A DNA stretch of 64,000 nucleotides. Origin: Cavia porcellus. Lineage: Eukaryota > Chordata > Mammalia > Rodentia > Caviidae. The notes beneath the pieces are model-generated. The model had not been told where the DNA came from. It saw only the letters and a program-made list of their open reading frames with translations, and searched no databases. This document shows, in pieces, positions 33,997 through 45,905 of the stretch. The stretch spans positions 28,758,001 through 28,822,000 of the forward strand of contig NW_026947507.1 of the NCBI RefSeq assembly GCF_034190915.1. The letters run 5' to 3'. Within the stretch, counting starts at the first letter, position 1; the number at the start of each line of letters is the position of its first letter. Made by a program: the position numbers and the translations under genes.

Positions 33997-36900
33997 TTAC
34001 ACTAGGGAAATTATTCGGTATTTATACATGTGGGTTTGATTTATTTCACTTATGAGTATGCTCTCAAGGTGTGCCCATTTGTTTACAAATATCTCAATGT
34101 GATCATTCTTTATAGCTGAGTAGTACTCCATTGTATAAAAATACCACAACTTTTTTATCCATTCCTCAGTTGATGGACACTTAGGTTGTTTCCAAAATCT
34201 GGCTATTACAAATTGTGCTGCTAAAAACATGGGTGCACATATATCACTGTGGTATGATGCTTTCAGTTCTTCTGGTAATATGCCTAGAAGTGGAAGAGCT
34301 GGAACAAATGGGACTTCCAATGTCAGCTTTTTGAGAACTCTCCAGACTGACTTCCTCAACGGTTGAAAAGTCTACACGCCCAAAAATTCAGGGGTACTTT
34401 TTCCCCAAAGCCTCACCAGCATTTGTTGTTGGTGGTTTTCTTGATCCTGGCCATTCTTTCAGGAGTGAGATGAAATCTCAGTATGTTTTTTTAATTTGCG
34501 TTTCTCTAATGAGTAATGATGATGAACATTTTTTTCATGTATCTATTTGTCATTTGTATTTCTTCATCTGAGAAATGTGTATTCATCTCAGATGCCCATT
34601 TTTGGATTGGATCTTTGAATTTTGGGCGTCTATTTTTTAATTCTTTATATGTTTTAGACAGAAGTCCTTTGTCTGATGGACAGTTCACTGAGATTTTTTT
34701 TCCCAGTTTGTGGGTTTTCTTTTCACTATGCTGGAGATTTCTTTTGACATGCAGAAACTTTTTAATAAGAGGTGATCTCAGTTATTGATTCAGGGAAGTA
34801 TTTCCCATGCGGTTTGAGTCCTGTTCATGAATTCTCTACCTATCCCTATGTCTTCAAGGATTTTACTCAATTTGTCTTCCAATGGACTTAGTGTTTCTGT
34901 TTCAATACTCATATCTTTGATCCATTTAGATTTTAATTCAGTACATGGTGATAGGCATGGGTCTAGCTTTAGTTTTTGACATACAGAGAGCCAGTTTTTC
35001 CAAAACCATTTATTAAAGAGACTGTCTTTCTTCCAGTGAACATGCTTGGCCCCTATATCAAAGATAAGGTGGGTGAGTGTGTTTGTAGTTGTGGTTGAAT
35101 CTTCTAATCTATTCCATGAATCCTCAGCTCTGTTTTAATTCCAGTGCCATGTTGATTTTACTACAGTTACTTTATAGTATAATTTCAAGTCAGGGATTGT
35201 GATGCCTCCTGCCTTGTCTTCGCTGCTTAGAACTGTCTTTGCTATTCTAGGTCTCTTTTCACTCCAGATGAATTTTAGGAGTGATTTGTCTAGATCTATG
35301 AGGTATGTTGATGGTATTTTTATCAGGATTGCATGGAATCCATATAACAGTTTTGGGAGAATGGCCATTTCCACAATATTTATTCTTGCTATCCATGAGC
35401 ATGGGATGTCTTTCCACTTTCTGAGATCCTATTCGATTTCTTTTTTCAGGGTATTATACTTTCCTTGTATAGGTCTTTCACTTATTTTGAGAGAGTAATT
35501 CCTAAATATTTTTTTTTGGTTGCTAGTGTGAAGGGTGTGGCTTCTCTTATTTCTCTCTCTGTGATCTTGTTGTTATTGTAGGAATGCTATTGATTTTTGA
35601 GTATTGATTTTGAATCCAGCTACCTTGTTAAATTTATTTATTATATCTAAGAATCTTCCAATGGAGTTTTGGGGGTCTCTATGTAGAGTATCATGTGTCT
35701 GCAAATAATGATAATTTAAATTCTTCTTTTCATATATTTACCCCTGTTATTCCTTTCTCTTGTCTAATTGCTTTGGCTAGTATTTCCAGTACTATTTTAA
35801 ATAGGAGTGGTGATAAAGGATTGTCTTGTGCCTGATTTTAAAATGAAAGCCTTCAATTTTTGGCCATTTAGTATGATACTGGCTGTTGGTTTGTCATAGA
35901 TGGCCTTTACTATATTGAGGTAAATACCATCTATTCCAATTTTCTGCAAGGTTCTTATCATAAATGAATGTTTGACCTTATCAAAAGCTTTTTCTTCCTA
36001 TATAGAAATGATCATGTGATTCTTACCTTTGGTTTTATTAATATGGTGAATTACATTTTGATTTACATCTGTTGAACCATCCCTACGTTCCTGGGATGAA
36101 TCCCACTTGGTCATGATGTATTACCTTCTTGATGATTTGCTGCATTCTATTTGCCAATATTTTATTGAGGATTTTTACATCTGTGTTCATTAGGGAGATT
36201 GGTCTGTAGTTCTCTTTTTTAGTTGGGTCTTTCTCCAATTTTGGTACTAGAGTAGTATTTGCTTCCAGGAATGACTTAGGAAGGATTGCTTCTCTTTCAA
36301 TTTCATTGAACAGTTTGAGGAGAGTTGGCATTAAGTCTTCTTTTTACTTCTTTAGAATTCTTCAGTGAATATGCCTGGGTCTTGGCTCTTCTGTGTAGGT
36401 AAGGACTTAATTATGTTTTCAATTTCATTAATAGAAATTGGCTTATTCAGCAGTTTTGCATCTTCTCAACCTAGTTTTGGTACTTCATATGTTTCTTCAA
36501 ATCTGTCTGTTTCTTCTGTGTTATCTAACCTATGAGAGTAGAGGTTTTTGAAATAGGTGTTGATAATTTGTATTTCTACAGAGTATATAGTGATTTCGCC
36601 TTTTTAATTCCTTATTGCATGAATTTGAGCTTTTTCTTCCCTTTTTTAATAAGGTTGGCTAGGGGCTTATCAATTTTATTTATTCTTTCAAAGAACAAAC
36701 TCTTAGATTCATTGATTCTTTGGATTGTTTTCTTAGTCTCTATTGCATTAATTTCTGCTCTGATTTTTATAATTTCCTCCCTTCTTTTGGCTTTGGGCTT
36801 GACTTGCTCTTCTTTTTCTAGATGTTTGAGGTGTAACATTAGGTTGTTTATTTGTATTCGTTCTGTTTTCCTGATGTGGAAACTCAGTACAATAAATTTT

Positions 36901-37792
36901 CCTCTGAGGACAGCTTTCATTGCATCCCACAGATTCCGATAAGTTGTATTTGTATTTTCATTAGCTTGTACGTATTGTTTAATTTCCTCTTTAATTTCCA
37001 CTGTGACCCACTGGTTACTCAAGAGTGTGGTACTCAGTTTCCGTGTGTTTGTGGGATTTTTGTAGGATCTCTTATCAGTAACTTCTAATTTCATGACACT
37101 ATGATCTGATATCATGCAAGGGATAATTTAAACTCTTTTGCATTTTATTAAATATGTTCTGTGAGCTAATATATGGTCTATTTTAGAGAATGACCCATGC
37201 AACCCTGAGAAAAATGTGTATTATGATGTTGTTGGGTGGAACACTCTGTATATGTCTATAAAGTCCATTTTTTCAGAGGTGTGATTCAGTTCTGTTATTT
37301 CTTTGCTGATTTTCTGTCTGGTTGATCTGTCCTTTGGTGTTAATGGTGTTTAAGGTCTCATGTTATAATTGTGTTACTGCTGATTTGGTTTTTCATTTCT
37401 GTTAATACTGTTTTGTATAACTCGGTGCTTTGGAATTTGGTGAACATATATTTAAGATAGTTATTGCTTCCTCTTGTAGTTTTCCCTTAACTAGTATATA
37501 ATGACCTTTTTATCTCTTCTGATAATTATTGGTTTGAAGTTCACATTGTCTGAAAACAGAATAGCTACTCCCGCTTTTTTGGGAGGGTTCCTATTGCATG
37601 ATATATTGCTTTCCATCCTTTGACTTTCAGTCTGTGAGTATCCTCTTGGATTAAATGAGGTAGACAGCATATGGTTGGATTTTGTTTCTTGATCCATTCT
37701 GCCAGACTGTTACTTTAATTGGTTCATTGAGTCCATTTACATTAATGGTTATAACTGTTATATTTTGGCTTATTGTTGACATGTTATCTTTC
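33997..37792 (-). pseudogene. L1 ORF2 (endonuclease/reverse transcriptase), frameshifted
   Basis: ORF2 normally encodes the AP-like endonuclease and reverse transcriptase that nick target DNA and copy L1 RNA. Starting at the ATG at 37792 on the minus strand, the order matches the family. The N-terminal endonuclease is near 37790-37490 (AGVAILFSDNVNFKP visible). A segment with [11 protein letters not shown] and an [20 protein letters not shown] stretch follows at 37115-36612. RT is at 36331-36083 ([31 protein letters not shown]), then [13 protein letters not shown] at 35374-35135, and a C-terminus ending at 33997 (MEYYSAIKND). The length of about 1265 codons equals a normal ORF2. Several indels split the frame. 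One single-base loss at about 35691-35707 hits the catalytic FADD box, turning it into FADT and shifting the frame. Confidence 0.93.
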
Positions 37793-37822
37793 TGCTGTTG
37801 CATCTTTTTCTTTCTGTTCTGT

Positions 37823-38866
37823 TTAATTGTCTGCTTTGCTTAGTGGTTTTTTCCTAAGTGTATCTAAACTGTCTTTCAGTTTTCTTTTCAGGGTTGGCTT
37901 GGTGATCATGAAGTTCTTCGGCTGTTCTTTGTGATGGAAGTATCTTATTTCTCCATCCATTTTGAAGGACAGTTTTTCAGGGTACATCAGTCTAGGTTGA
38001 AAATCATTTTCCTTTAGGATCTGAAGTACTTCACTCCATGCTCTTCTTGACTTTATTGTTTGTGCTGAGAAATCTACTGTGATTCTGATAGGTTTTCCTT
38101 TATAGGTGATCTGTCTTTTCTCTCTGACAGCTTTTAGTATTCTATTCTTATGTTCGATTTCTGGGATGGTGATTATTATATGCTGGGTGTAGCTTTATTT
38201 TGGTTATGGCTGTTTGCAGTTATACATGCTTCCCTAATCCTAATGTCAATTTCCATTCTCATGTTTGGGAAATTTTCAGCTATGACTTCTGTGAATAGCC
38301 TTTTGATATCATTTGTGCTGTTCCCTTCTTTTTCATTTATCCCTATTAATATTATGTTGTTTTTCTTTACATCATCTTGCAGCTGTTGAATTGTTATTTC
38401 CCGATTCCTTGTATTTTTTTAAAGATCTTTCCTTTCCTATTAACTAGCTGCGATCTTGTCTTTGAGTTCTGAAATTCTATCTTCATTTTTGTTGAGTGAA
38501 TTTGACAACTTTCAATGGAATTTTTGATTCCCTGTATATCTCTTTCAATCTGTCTCATGCATTCTGTTTGTTTCTTAAATTGTTCATCCAGGGATTCTAT
38601 CCTATTGTTTTGTTCCTCTAATTTTTTTAACTGTGTCTTCTTTAGATGTGTTCAGCATTTCTTTCATTATTTTTATCATTTCTTCTGTTACCTAGGAGAT
38701 TATTTCTAGTTTGAATTCCTTTAAATGTTCCTGGAGTTGCTTTTTTATTTCAGTTGCTAGGTATTTCAGCTGTATGGCATACATTTTTTTCTATGTACAT
38801 GGCTCCTAGGATTTCTTGGGATGGGCTGGATGTCTGAGATTGCATTTTGGTCTTTCGTTTTGTCAT
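37823..38866 (-). pseudogene. L1 ORF1 (RNA-binding chaperone), degraded
   Basis: ORF1 normally makes a trimeric coiled-coil RNA-binding protein that coats L1 RNA. The minus-strand start at 38866 reads MTKRKTKMQSQTSS. The C-terminal domain is recognisable as NQNKATPSI..PRNRT, ILKAVREKRQITYKGKP (first part near 38200-38090), then RRAWSEVLQILKENDFQPR, and an end RKLKDSLDTLRKKPLSKADN before the stop at 37823-37825. The length of 1044 nt equals that of the ORF1 copy at 48106. Stops and frameshifts are frequent in the coiled-coil part. The 30-bp gap to ORF2 is the usual L1 arrangement. Confidence 0.85.
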
Positions 38867-38959
38867 TTTCCTATATTTCTGTGTTTCAAGTGTTTTTCTA
38901 TAGCTTCCCCTGGATGTGTTGGAAATCATCTCCTATACCCTAGGCTCCTGGGACTGAAT

Positions 38960-39450
38960 GAAGGTTGCTGAGCATGGTCTAGTCAGGCCCTCAGGCCCTC
39001 CTGTGCTACCTTCAGTGTTCCAGGAAGCTGGGTAGGCACCTACCTACTGTAGATGATGGGCTAAAGCTCTTCCCGGGCGAAGACCAATGCTCTGAAACTC
39101 ACTCCACCTGCTCTCCACTCCCTTAATTGAAGAAGGTCACAGGGGTAATCTACTCAGGCTTTAAAACCTCCCAAGGTGAGTCTAGAGTGGCTGGGCTCTG
39201 GGTGGCTCCTTGAGCTCTAGGAACAATGATCTTAACAGTGTCCCAGGCTCAGGATGGCATGTGGACTCACCCTAGCTGCCAGCTGAGTTTCCTGGTTCCT
39301 GGTTCCAGAGAAGGTTGCTGGGCATTTCCTGGGAAGGCCTGAAACCTGCCAGGCCAGCACAGCCTAGTGTGGCTATTCTCTTGGGTGGGTCCTTTACCTC
39401 TGGGAGCAATAATCTTAACCCAGTCTCCTGAGCCCTGGATAGGGAGCTCA
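38960..39450 (-). repeat. L1 5' UTR tandem monomers, ~175 bp
   Basis: Three successive units start, in plus-strand coordinates, at 38960 (GAAGGTTGCTGAGCATGG), 39132 (GAAGGTCACAGGGG) and 39310 (GAAGGTTGCTGGGCATTTCC). Spacings are 172 and 178 bp. The second and third also share 'tctgggtggctcct'/'ttgggtgggtcct', 'ggaacaatgatcttaac'/'ggagcaataatcttaac' and 'tcccaggctcagga'/'tcctgagccctgga'. The outermost unit is truncated at the insertion site. In mouse L1, comparable 5' monomers (about 200 bp) act as promoter units; a promoter role here is inferred. Confidence 0.8.
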
Positions 39451-39464
39451 GCAGAACAAATTTT
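39451..39464. repeat. Target-site duplication of full-length L1 (right)
   Basis: Exact repeat of GCAGAACAAATTTT at 32504-32517, directly beyond the L1 5' end. Confidence 0.93.
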
Positions 39465-39849
39465 ACCTTGATACTCTAAAATATAAGGATTTTGTATCAA
39501 TATTAAAAATGGCTCCAATCATCCCAAAGGAGTAAAGAGGAATATAGAAAGGAGGAATAAAATAATAAAGAAACTTCAGACATAAAGGAAAAAATTAAGA
39601 CATTAAAAGAATACAGAAAAATTTCAAGTGCACAAGAAGAGATAATAATAATAAAAGCATGCTAAACTGAACACCTAACAATTTTGTATAGTTATTTATT
39701 ACTATATCATTTATTAATTCTAGTAAATATATTTGCTCTCTAGGCCTAGTCAACTAAGGGAAAATTAAAACCTTTTTCTTGCTACAAGTTAAAATTTGTC
39801 AATTAAATTAAAGTAGAAAGCTGAACTTAACATACAACATATTACTTTT

Positions 39850-39949
39850 TTTTTTCTTTCTTTTTCTTTTTATTGGTACTGGGGATCAAACTCATGACCG
39901 CCTGCTTGCAAGGCAGGTACTTATGCCGCTGAGCTAAATCCCCAGGCTC
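39850..39949 (-). mobile_element. ID-type SINE, antisense, with target duplication
   Basis: The plus strand begins with a T/C-rich tail, then 'attggtactggggatcaaac', 'tcatgaccgcctgcttgcaa' and 'ggcaggtacttatgccgctg', and ends 'agctaaatccccaggc'. The 17-bp TACAACATATTACTTTT is found at 39833-39849 and exactly again at 39950-39966. It is a complete, recent copy. Confidence 0.95.
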
Positions 39950-39969
39950 TACAACATATTACTTTTAAG

Positions 39970-41686
39970 CAGTTTTAACTGTATAGAGATTAATGCTTCT
40001 TAAAATTAATCTGTGATTCCATTAGTTTTTTATCTAGTTAAATAATAGAGAGTACAGGAGTACAGGGTTTAATTTAGCTTTCTTATATTGCTTCTATATC
40101 ACCTCTCTTTCTGGTCATTTAGTTACTTCACTTAATTTAGAAACACTGAACTCAAGTAAAATCATACCAAAATTGCTATTTTGTAACCCATTGGGAAAAA
40201 ATTGTACTAAATATATTTCTATCCACTTGTACTTATTTTTGTCCACTAAATCTGTTTCTTACAATAACTGTGTTTCAGCATTCCTTCAGCAACTACCATC
40301 CATGGCACTCACCATAAATTTTGGTCATACCTCATATTTCCAGATTTTGGAAGTTGTGAATATATACATCTCCTTTATTTATAATAACCTATATTTCAAA
40401 TTTTATATATACATTAAATTTTCAATTATTTTGAATAAATATATAAGACTAAGGTTAGTAGGTCTATGGCAACTATTTGTTCTAAATTCTCAATATTTTC
40501 TCAAGTAGCTATAACTACTCACAGTCTTATCAGCAAGGAGAGTATCTATCCCTCTGCACTGAATCAACATTTGATATTTTGTGTTTTACATTTTATAAAA
40601 TAATAATTTTAATTAGTGTGTTCTGATATTTTATTGTTGTGTTAATTTGTATCTCTGTGCAGGCTTATGAATTTAAGCATCTTTTATACGTTTGTAATTC
40701 ATATAATTTTTTTTGTAAAGTTGTTGAATTTTCAGTATTTGTGTACATTGAATGTATTCTTTTCAGGAAGTATTTGACTTGCAAGTAATTTCTCTCACAC
40801 CATTGCTTGCCAGAGTTTTCTATAGGCTTGTTTTTAAGCGACAAAGGGTTAAAGTTGCTCTAATAAAATAGATATAAACACAAGAAGAAAGATGATCAGG
40901 CTTGTGGTGGAAGATACAAAACTCATCTTGTGCTAAGTAAATTTTCAGATGTATACAAGATACAAAAATGATGACGTCAAGTAGTGAGTAGATGAACCTT
41001 GATTTATGGAGGAAAATGAGAGCTGTGAAGAACAATTAGCAGTTATCAGAAGTGTTAGATCCTGACCGAAACTTAAACCACAAATTCAATTCTTGTACTT
41101 TAACTATGTGTATACAAAGGGTCCTAATATATTTCAATGATTGTGAATCTCATTGATATACTTATTTTCCTAAAGATTAGTTTAAGGCTATTCCTACCAA
41201 GATACATTCCAGGTTACCAATTCCAGTTCCTTTGTGAAAGACAGTCATGATGTATGTTTTGACTTAAGTCGAAAGCTCCAAAACTCTTCATTATCTTCTC
41301 CTTATATAGTAATATTTTATCTTTAGAGTATAAATCACTGTAAATTAATTCTGTGTTGTATTTTAAATGATGATTCCATTCGTATAATTCTAACTTAGGA
41401 GCAAGAAGTTTCGTATTTTGAATTAAAGAAAACATAGGCTTCAATACAATAAGATCTTTGCAAGCTGTCAACAACTAAATAATAAAACTTCAGTTTGGTG
41501 AGTCTTAAATCCCTCTTCCCCAACTAAGGATATTTTATGCATGTGAAGTCATGAAAATTTATCTTTACTTGATATCCAGGACAGGGCCCTTAAGACACTT
41601 CAAGTGAAATTTCTGAGAAGTTGCAGCTATTTACTAAGTTCATTCATCAATATGGTACCTGAAGAAAAAGCTACTACACTGCATAT
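39970..41686. other. No gene or classified repeat seen
   Basis: AT-rich. Frames of 71-111 codons (40173-40508, 40820-41035, 41214-41474) show only hydrophobic or low-complexity translations and no domain. Confidence 0.5.
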
Positions 41687-41702
41687 AGAAAACTCCAAAT
41701 TA

Positions 41703-41794
41703 GGGGCTGGGGGTTTAGCTCAGTGGCATAAGCACCTGCCTTGCAAGCAGGCAGTCGTGAGTTCGATCCCTGGTACCGATAAAAAGCAAAAAGA

Positions 41795-41825
<31 letters not shown>
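41703..41825 (+). mobile_element. ID-type SINE, young, with 17-bp target duplication
   Basis: GGGGCTGGGGGTTTAGCTCA is followed by 'gtggcataagcacctgcctt', 'gcaagcaggcagtcgtgag', TTCGATCCCTGGTACCGATA and 'aaaagcaaaaagac', ending in about 38 A residues. AGAAAACTCCAAATTAG is repeated at 41687-41703 and 41826-41842. The long pure tail indicates a recent insertion. Confidence 0.96.
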
Positions 41826-41828
<3 letters not shown>

Positions 41829-41849
41829 AAACTCCAAATTAGAGGCACA

Positions 41850-42880
41850 GTTTGCCTAATTTTAATTGGCTCACACTGTTTTCTCTTTCAAGTTTATTTT
41901 CTTTCTTTTTACATAATTATTATTAAGTCTAGACTACCAGAAGAGTCTCTAATGACTTATCTAGGGTGTATATAAATTTTCTGTCCTTAACTCTATCTCT
42001 GAAACTTAGTCAACCCTTTTTGTGTGCTCAGCTCTTGCCTTTGATAAGTCTAACTACCTTGTGTGCCCTGCTTTCCTTTGAATGACAGCCAACTCCATCA
42101 ATAGCAGTGTGGTATAATAGGTAAGATGGTTTCTTGTGGGATGGGACTAAAGCACGAAATGACATGTTAGATGGTGAAAAGACTGCCAGTCTCTTTCTCA
42201 CACGCCCACAACACAGCAGAAAAGCAGATTTCAGCAGATTTAAACTGATTGTGCTCACAGACTATGATGTCATTGGCATCTTTGGTGGATGAGTGACTAA
42301 AAAGGGAAAATTGCTGAGAACTCAAAATTCAGGCAAATTTCCCTTAGTGATTAAAAATGTACACTTTACCAGAGTACTTTCCTGTCACTGAATTAGGTCT
42401 AAAAAAACAAAAAGCTATTTTAGAACAAAAAGCTATTTTAGAAATAGCTAAAAGGCTACTTCAGAATTCTGTGGGATGTTTGTGTTCTGAAAAAGAAATG
42501 CAAATCAACTAAATCATCTGAATTTCAAAGACGAAAATCCTGTTGACCAAAGCTTGCTGTAGATATCATGTCACTGTTTTAATCAATCAAAAGTTATTAT
42601 GTTGTACACTCTGCCTGTCTTCTAAAGGAGCTCCCAACCTGTCTTAAAACAGATTACCCAGTCCAGATGCTAACACCCTACCATCCTCTACCTTCACGTT
42701 CGGGCATGCCGTTAAGAATCAGTGAAGACATTTTTCTTTATTATCCCTCCAAAACTAACAAGATAAGCTGAGCCTGTTTAATAGCACTTTCTGATTCTGT
42801 TTCACTAAGCAGGAATTTGACAAAAGCTGTAAATACATGAATCAATAATGTATCTCTAAAATATCATAAAGTACCCAGAA
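41850..42880. other. No gene or classified repeat; one small tandem duplication
   Basis: Nothing assignable apart from an 18-bp direct duplication (ACAAAAAGCTATTTTAGA) repeated head to tail at about 42407-42442. Confidence 0.5.
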
Positions 42881-42884
42881 AAAA

Positions 42885-43570
42885 TTGGGAAACAACTGCT
42901 TTCTCAATAGTCACAATAAAAATAAAATGCTTAAGAATAATTTTCAATGGAGAAAAATTGGTCCTATATAGATAAAGCAATACAAACTTATTAAAAGACA
43001 TTAAAGAAAATGCCAACATATGGGAAAAAAAAAAAAAAAAAAAACTGCCAGATGCTTGATTAGGAAAATTTCATAAGACATATATTCATTTCCCCCAAAT
43101 TATCAAAGGAGTTATAGAATTCTAAAAGATCACAATATTTTTCTTTGTAATTCTGTAAATGTGACTGTTAGAGGATACAAAAAATATAAAACAAAATATG
43201 AATAGGTATATTTGTCCTACTCGGTAGCACATTTACCACTGTATAGGTAATAACTCCATCTAGATGTATTGTTGTGGTTATAGAAGGAAGTATTCTCACA
43301 CATTACTGGTAGATGTAGCTTCTTTGCAATACAATGTGGTAATATCCATTAAAGTTAAAAGTGCATATACATTTGACTCAGCAAACTTCCTCTTGGGAAT
43401 CTTTCTAATAGAAATAATAGCATAATGATTACAAGATCATATTTGTTGTAGAAGTTCTTATAGTTACAAAAACCAGAGGCTTAGAAAATGTGCACATTAA
43501 AATTTCTAAATGAGTTCAAATGTACAGCAAGAATATCAGACAATAAAAAGAAAATACTAGAACAACACAT
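42885..43570 (+). mobile_element. Old L1 ORF2 fragment, sense
   Basis: 'aatgcttaagaataattttc' and 'acttattaaaagacattaaa' match the ORF2 region after the reverse transcriptase. 'atacaatgtggtaatatcca' and 'catttgactcagcaaacttc' match the late ORF2 region of old mammalian L1s in the same orientation. The copy is strongly diverged with internal deletions and an A20 run at about 43027-43043. No frame survives. Confidence 0.65.
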
Positions 43571-43848
43571 ATTAAAGAAGCTGCATCTATGAAACAGTTC
43601 AATTTACATACATAGGTTACGTACATGTATTCTGTATGTATAGTATGAAAATACATATAATTCTAAAAATTATATGAAGCCAAAAGATACATACCCTGAA
43701 ATTCTGTACATAATGACCAAAAGTCCTTTGTATAAAAAATGTATAACAAGTTATTCATGTAAATTAATGATTATGAATCAAACTGTTATGTGTACTGATG
43801 AGGAATAAAGGAGAACGAGGAGGAAGGCAGAAAAAGAGGCCACAATTT

Positions 43849-43849
<1 letters not shown>

Positions 43850-43889
<40 letters not shown>
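43850..43889. repeat. (AC)n microsatellite
   Basis: About 20 uninterrupted AC units. Confidence 0.96.
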
Positions 43890-43891
<2 letters not shown>

Positions 43892-44209
43892 CATATATTA
43901 TGTGAACAAATATATATGTGTGTTAACTATGCACAAAAATATTTAAAAATTTTGTAAACTTGATTTCAGTGTTACATTTTGATGAGTGGAGAAGGGTGTT
44001 GCTAACTTTTATCTCGACAAGACTTGTTGGAGACCTGGAAAAGATGGGCAGATCTGTGGGTGTCAAGATGAAAACAAATCCTATAGAAATATAAGTTGTT
44101 GGGATATGAAATCTTTGTATCATAGTGACATAGACAATCAATACGAACTAATCTTACTGTTTTATTTTTCTGATTTATTTATTTAGTAAGTATTTATTGA
44201 GAAATTGTA

Positions 44210-44268
44210 GGCTGGGGATATAACTCAGTGGTACCATGGCTGCCTGGCAAGCACGAGGTCATGAGGCA
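44210..44268 (+). mobile_element. Tailless, 3'-truncated ID-type SINE with target duplication
   Basis: GGCTGGGGATATAACTCAGT, 'ggtaccatggctgcctggca' and 'agcacgaggtcatgaggca' give the 5' 59 bp of an ID body. It stops just at the T-arm, with no B box end and no A-rich tail. GAGAAATTGTA lies at 44199-44209 and again at 44269-44279. The exact duplication shows it inserted in this shortened form rather than being eroded later. Confidence 0.82.
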
Positions 44269-44337
44269 GAGAAATTGTATTATATGGAACTAAGATTCCT
44301 TGCTTATGGATTTTCGTTGTATTGGGAAAAATCAAAA

Positions 44338-44360
44338 TGTGTGTGTGTGTGTGTGTGTGT
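44338..44360. repeat. (TG)n microsatellite
   Basis: About 11 TG units. Confidence 0.92.
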
Positions 44361-44619
44361 ACGTACAAATAGACCCTCAATTTTCTGATCCCAGTGCTGG
44401 CAAGAGCTTTCCAAGAGGAAAAAGGAGGAGAATAAAGGACAGAGTAGAAAAAATAATCAATGGATCAGTAAAATTACTACAGGTTTGTATTGAAAAGAGA
44501 ATACCTCTTCTGGTATGTAAAGGAACTAAATAATATTGCAGGGCATATAAACACACGGGGAATTCATTTGGATTATACTTTAATAAACTGAAAGAAGCTA
44601 TGTTGGTTTGGGCCAGCAT

Positions 44620-45690
44620 GTGTCAGTGGAAGAAGAAAGGAAAGGAGATAATGTTAAAATATATACAGGAGACAGAAGAGAGATTGCATCATAGATGAAC
44701 ATTAGGTTTCTCATTTGTGAAACTGGATCAATCTTATCACTACGAAGCAACGCTAGAAGTACAGCAAGAGAAATAACTATATGAAGACCACAAATTTGGT
44801 ATTTGACATGTACATTTTGAAGGCTTTTATAGCTTTCAAATGTATATTTATGGAAGCAGGAAGCAGTTGGGTATCTTAGTTTGATAACTCCGTCTAATCT
44901 AGCTAAAAGGTTTTTGTAGTCTAAGCTGGACTCCTTCAGCTGTGTAAGGTGACCTACAGGTAAATAATACAACTGTCTCTGGTTGTTGTGAGGAAGCTGT
45001 CTGAGGCATCTAAGCTGTTATGTAAATGGTCTTTCATTCTTCAGCAGAGAGGTTCAGGATGTTTATGAAGCAACTGCTGTCCACACACTGAGCATGAATT
45101 TGCATAGCACATTAGCTTCTATCCAATGCTACTGAGCAAAGCACATCATTAGGTTTTCCAGATTCAACAATTGGGTAAAAACTAATGCTGAATGAGGACA
45201 CTTCAGTCTATTATAGAATGGTGTAGGTACAGAGAATGGTAATAACTTGTTACCATTTACTATTGGTCCTTACCTACTTTGAAAGATGATCCTATTTTAA
45301 AACCATTTTTGATTTACTTACTGAGAAATCTACATTGTCTCACTTTCGTGTAACAAGAACTTTTAGCCAATTATATTCCAAAGGAAAAGCTATAAATTGT
45401 AACATGTACGAGTGCATAGTAAGATAAAGGAAAATGTGTCCAGTAACCTTAGCTACAGTCCACACTTTCCATAAATATGCACCTACTTCTCATGATAACA
45501 AATGCATACACATGCACTTTTGATTTAATATAGTAGTTTAATAATTTGGCTATAAATCATTGCTGTAATAACTAGGTTTTTAAAAAATAGGTTTCAAAGT
45601 CTGCTTCATAATGCTCAATATATAATCCATCAGTTTTCCGGGTCATGAATTGTAATAGCTGATGATGGTGCTTAATAACTAGATTATCAA
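44620..45690. other. No gene or classified repeat seen
   Basis: A minus-strand frame of 124 codons (44598-44972) has no recognisable domain. No repeat was assigned. Confidence 0.45.
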
Positions 45691-45905
45691 TCTTTTCATT
45701 GTCTCAGCTCCTCCCACGGCATATGACTACAGAGTGTTGTCTGGGGCTGTTTGTACAAGGTGTCTTTAGAATACTGGGTATAAATGCTTGACCGAGGAGA
45801 TGAAGGGACTGAAGTTCAGCTGATCTTCTACTCCACAGGCTGTGACTAGACAGAGTAATAAACCTAGCAGCAGGAACGTCCAGAGAAAGTTATTGATAGA
45901 GCTTG
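45690..45905 (+). other. LTR-like promoter/poly-A fragment (tentative)
   Basis: 'tctcagctcctcccacggca' is followed by GGGTATAAATGC (TATA-like, about 45778) and AATAAA about 80 bp later (about 45859). That spacing resembles the U3-R part of an LTR. It is GC-richer than its neighbours. No ends or target duplication were found, so this is only a suggestion. Confidence 0.35.

Larger units (their letters stand above)
32518..39450 (-). mobile_element. Full-length LINE-1 retrotransposon, minus strand, inactive
   Basis: This complete L1 of about 6933 bp is flanked by the 14-bp duplication GCAGAACAAATTTT. Read on the minus strand it has a GC-rich 5' UTR of about 584 bp (39450-38867), ORF1 (38866-37823), a 30-bp spacer, ORF2 (37792-33997) and a 3' UTR of about 1.46 kb. 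A T-rich plus-strand tract at its left edge (about 32514-32531) is the poly-A tail. Both ORFs have several frameshifts, so it cannot mobilise itself. Full length with both junctions preserved is unusual, since most L1 copies are 5'-truncated. The 5' and 3' UTRs each hold tandem repeats, listed separately. No other element interrupts it. Confidence 0.95.

Noticed and set aside
36532..36942. 136-codon hydrophobic plus-strand frame resembling a membrane protein
   Set aside because: It is the antisense shadow of L1 ORF2 on the minus strand (36612-37115), whose translation shows true ORF2 features.
41604..41975. 123-codon plus-strand frame with a lysine run
   Set aside because: The frame reads through the ID-type SINE and its poly-A tail (41703-41825); the lysines are poly-A.
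44598..44972. 124-codon minus-strand frame
   Set aside because: There is no recognisable domain or signal peptide pattern I could defend, and no neighbouring exon-like features. It is within chance expectation.
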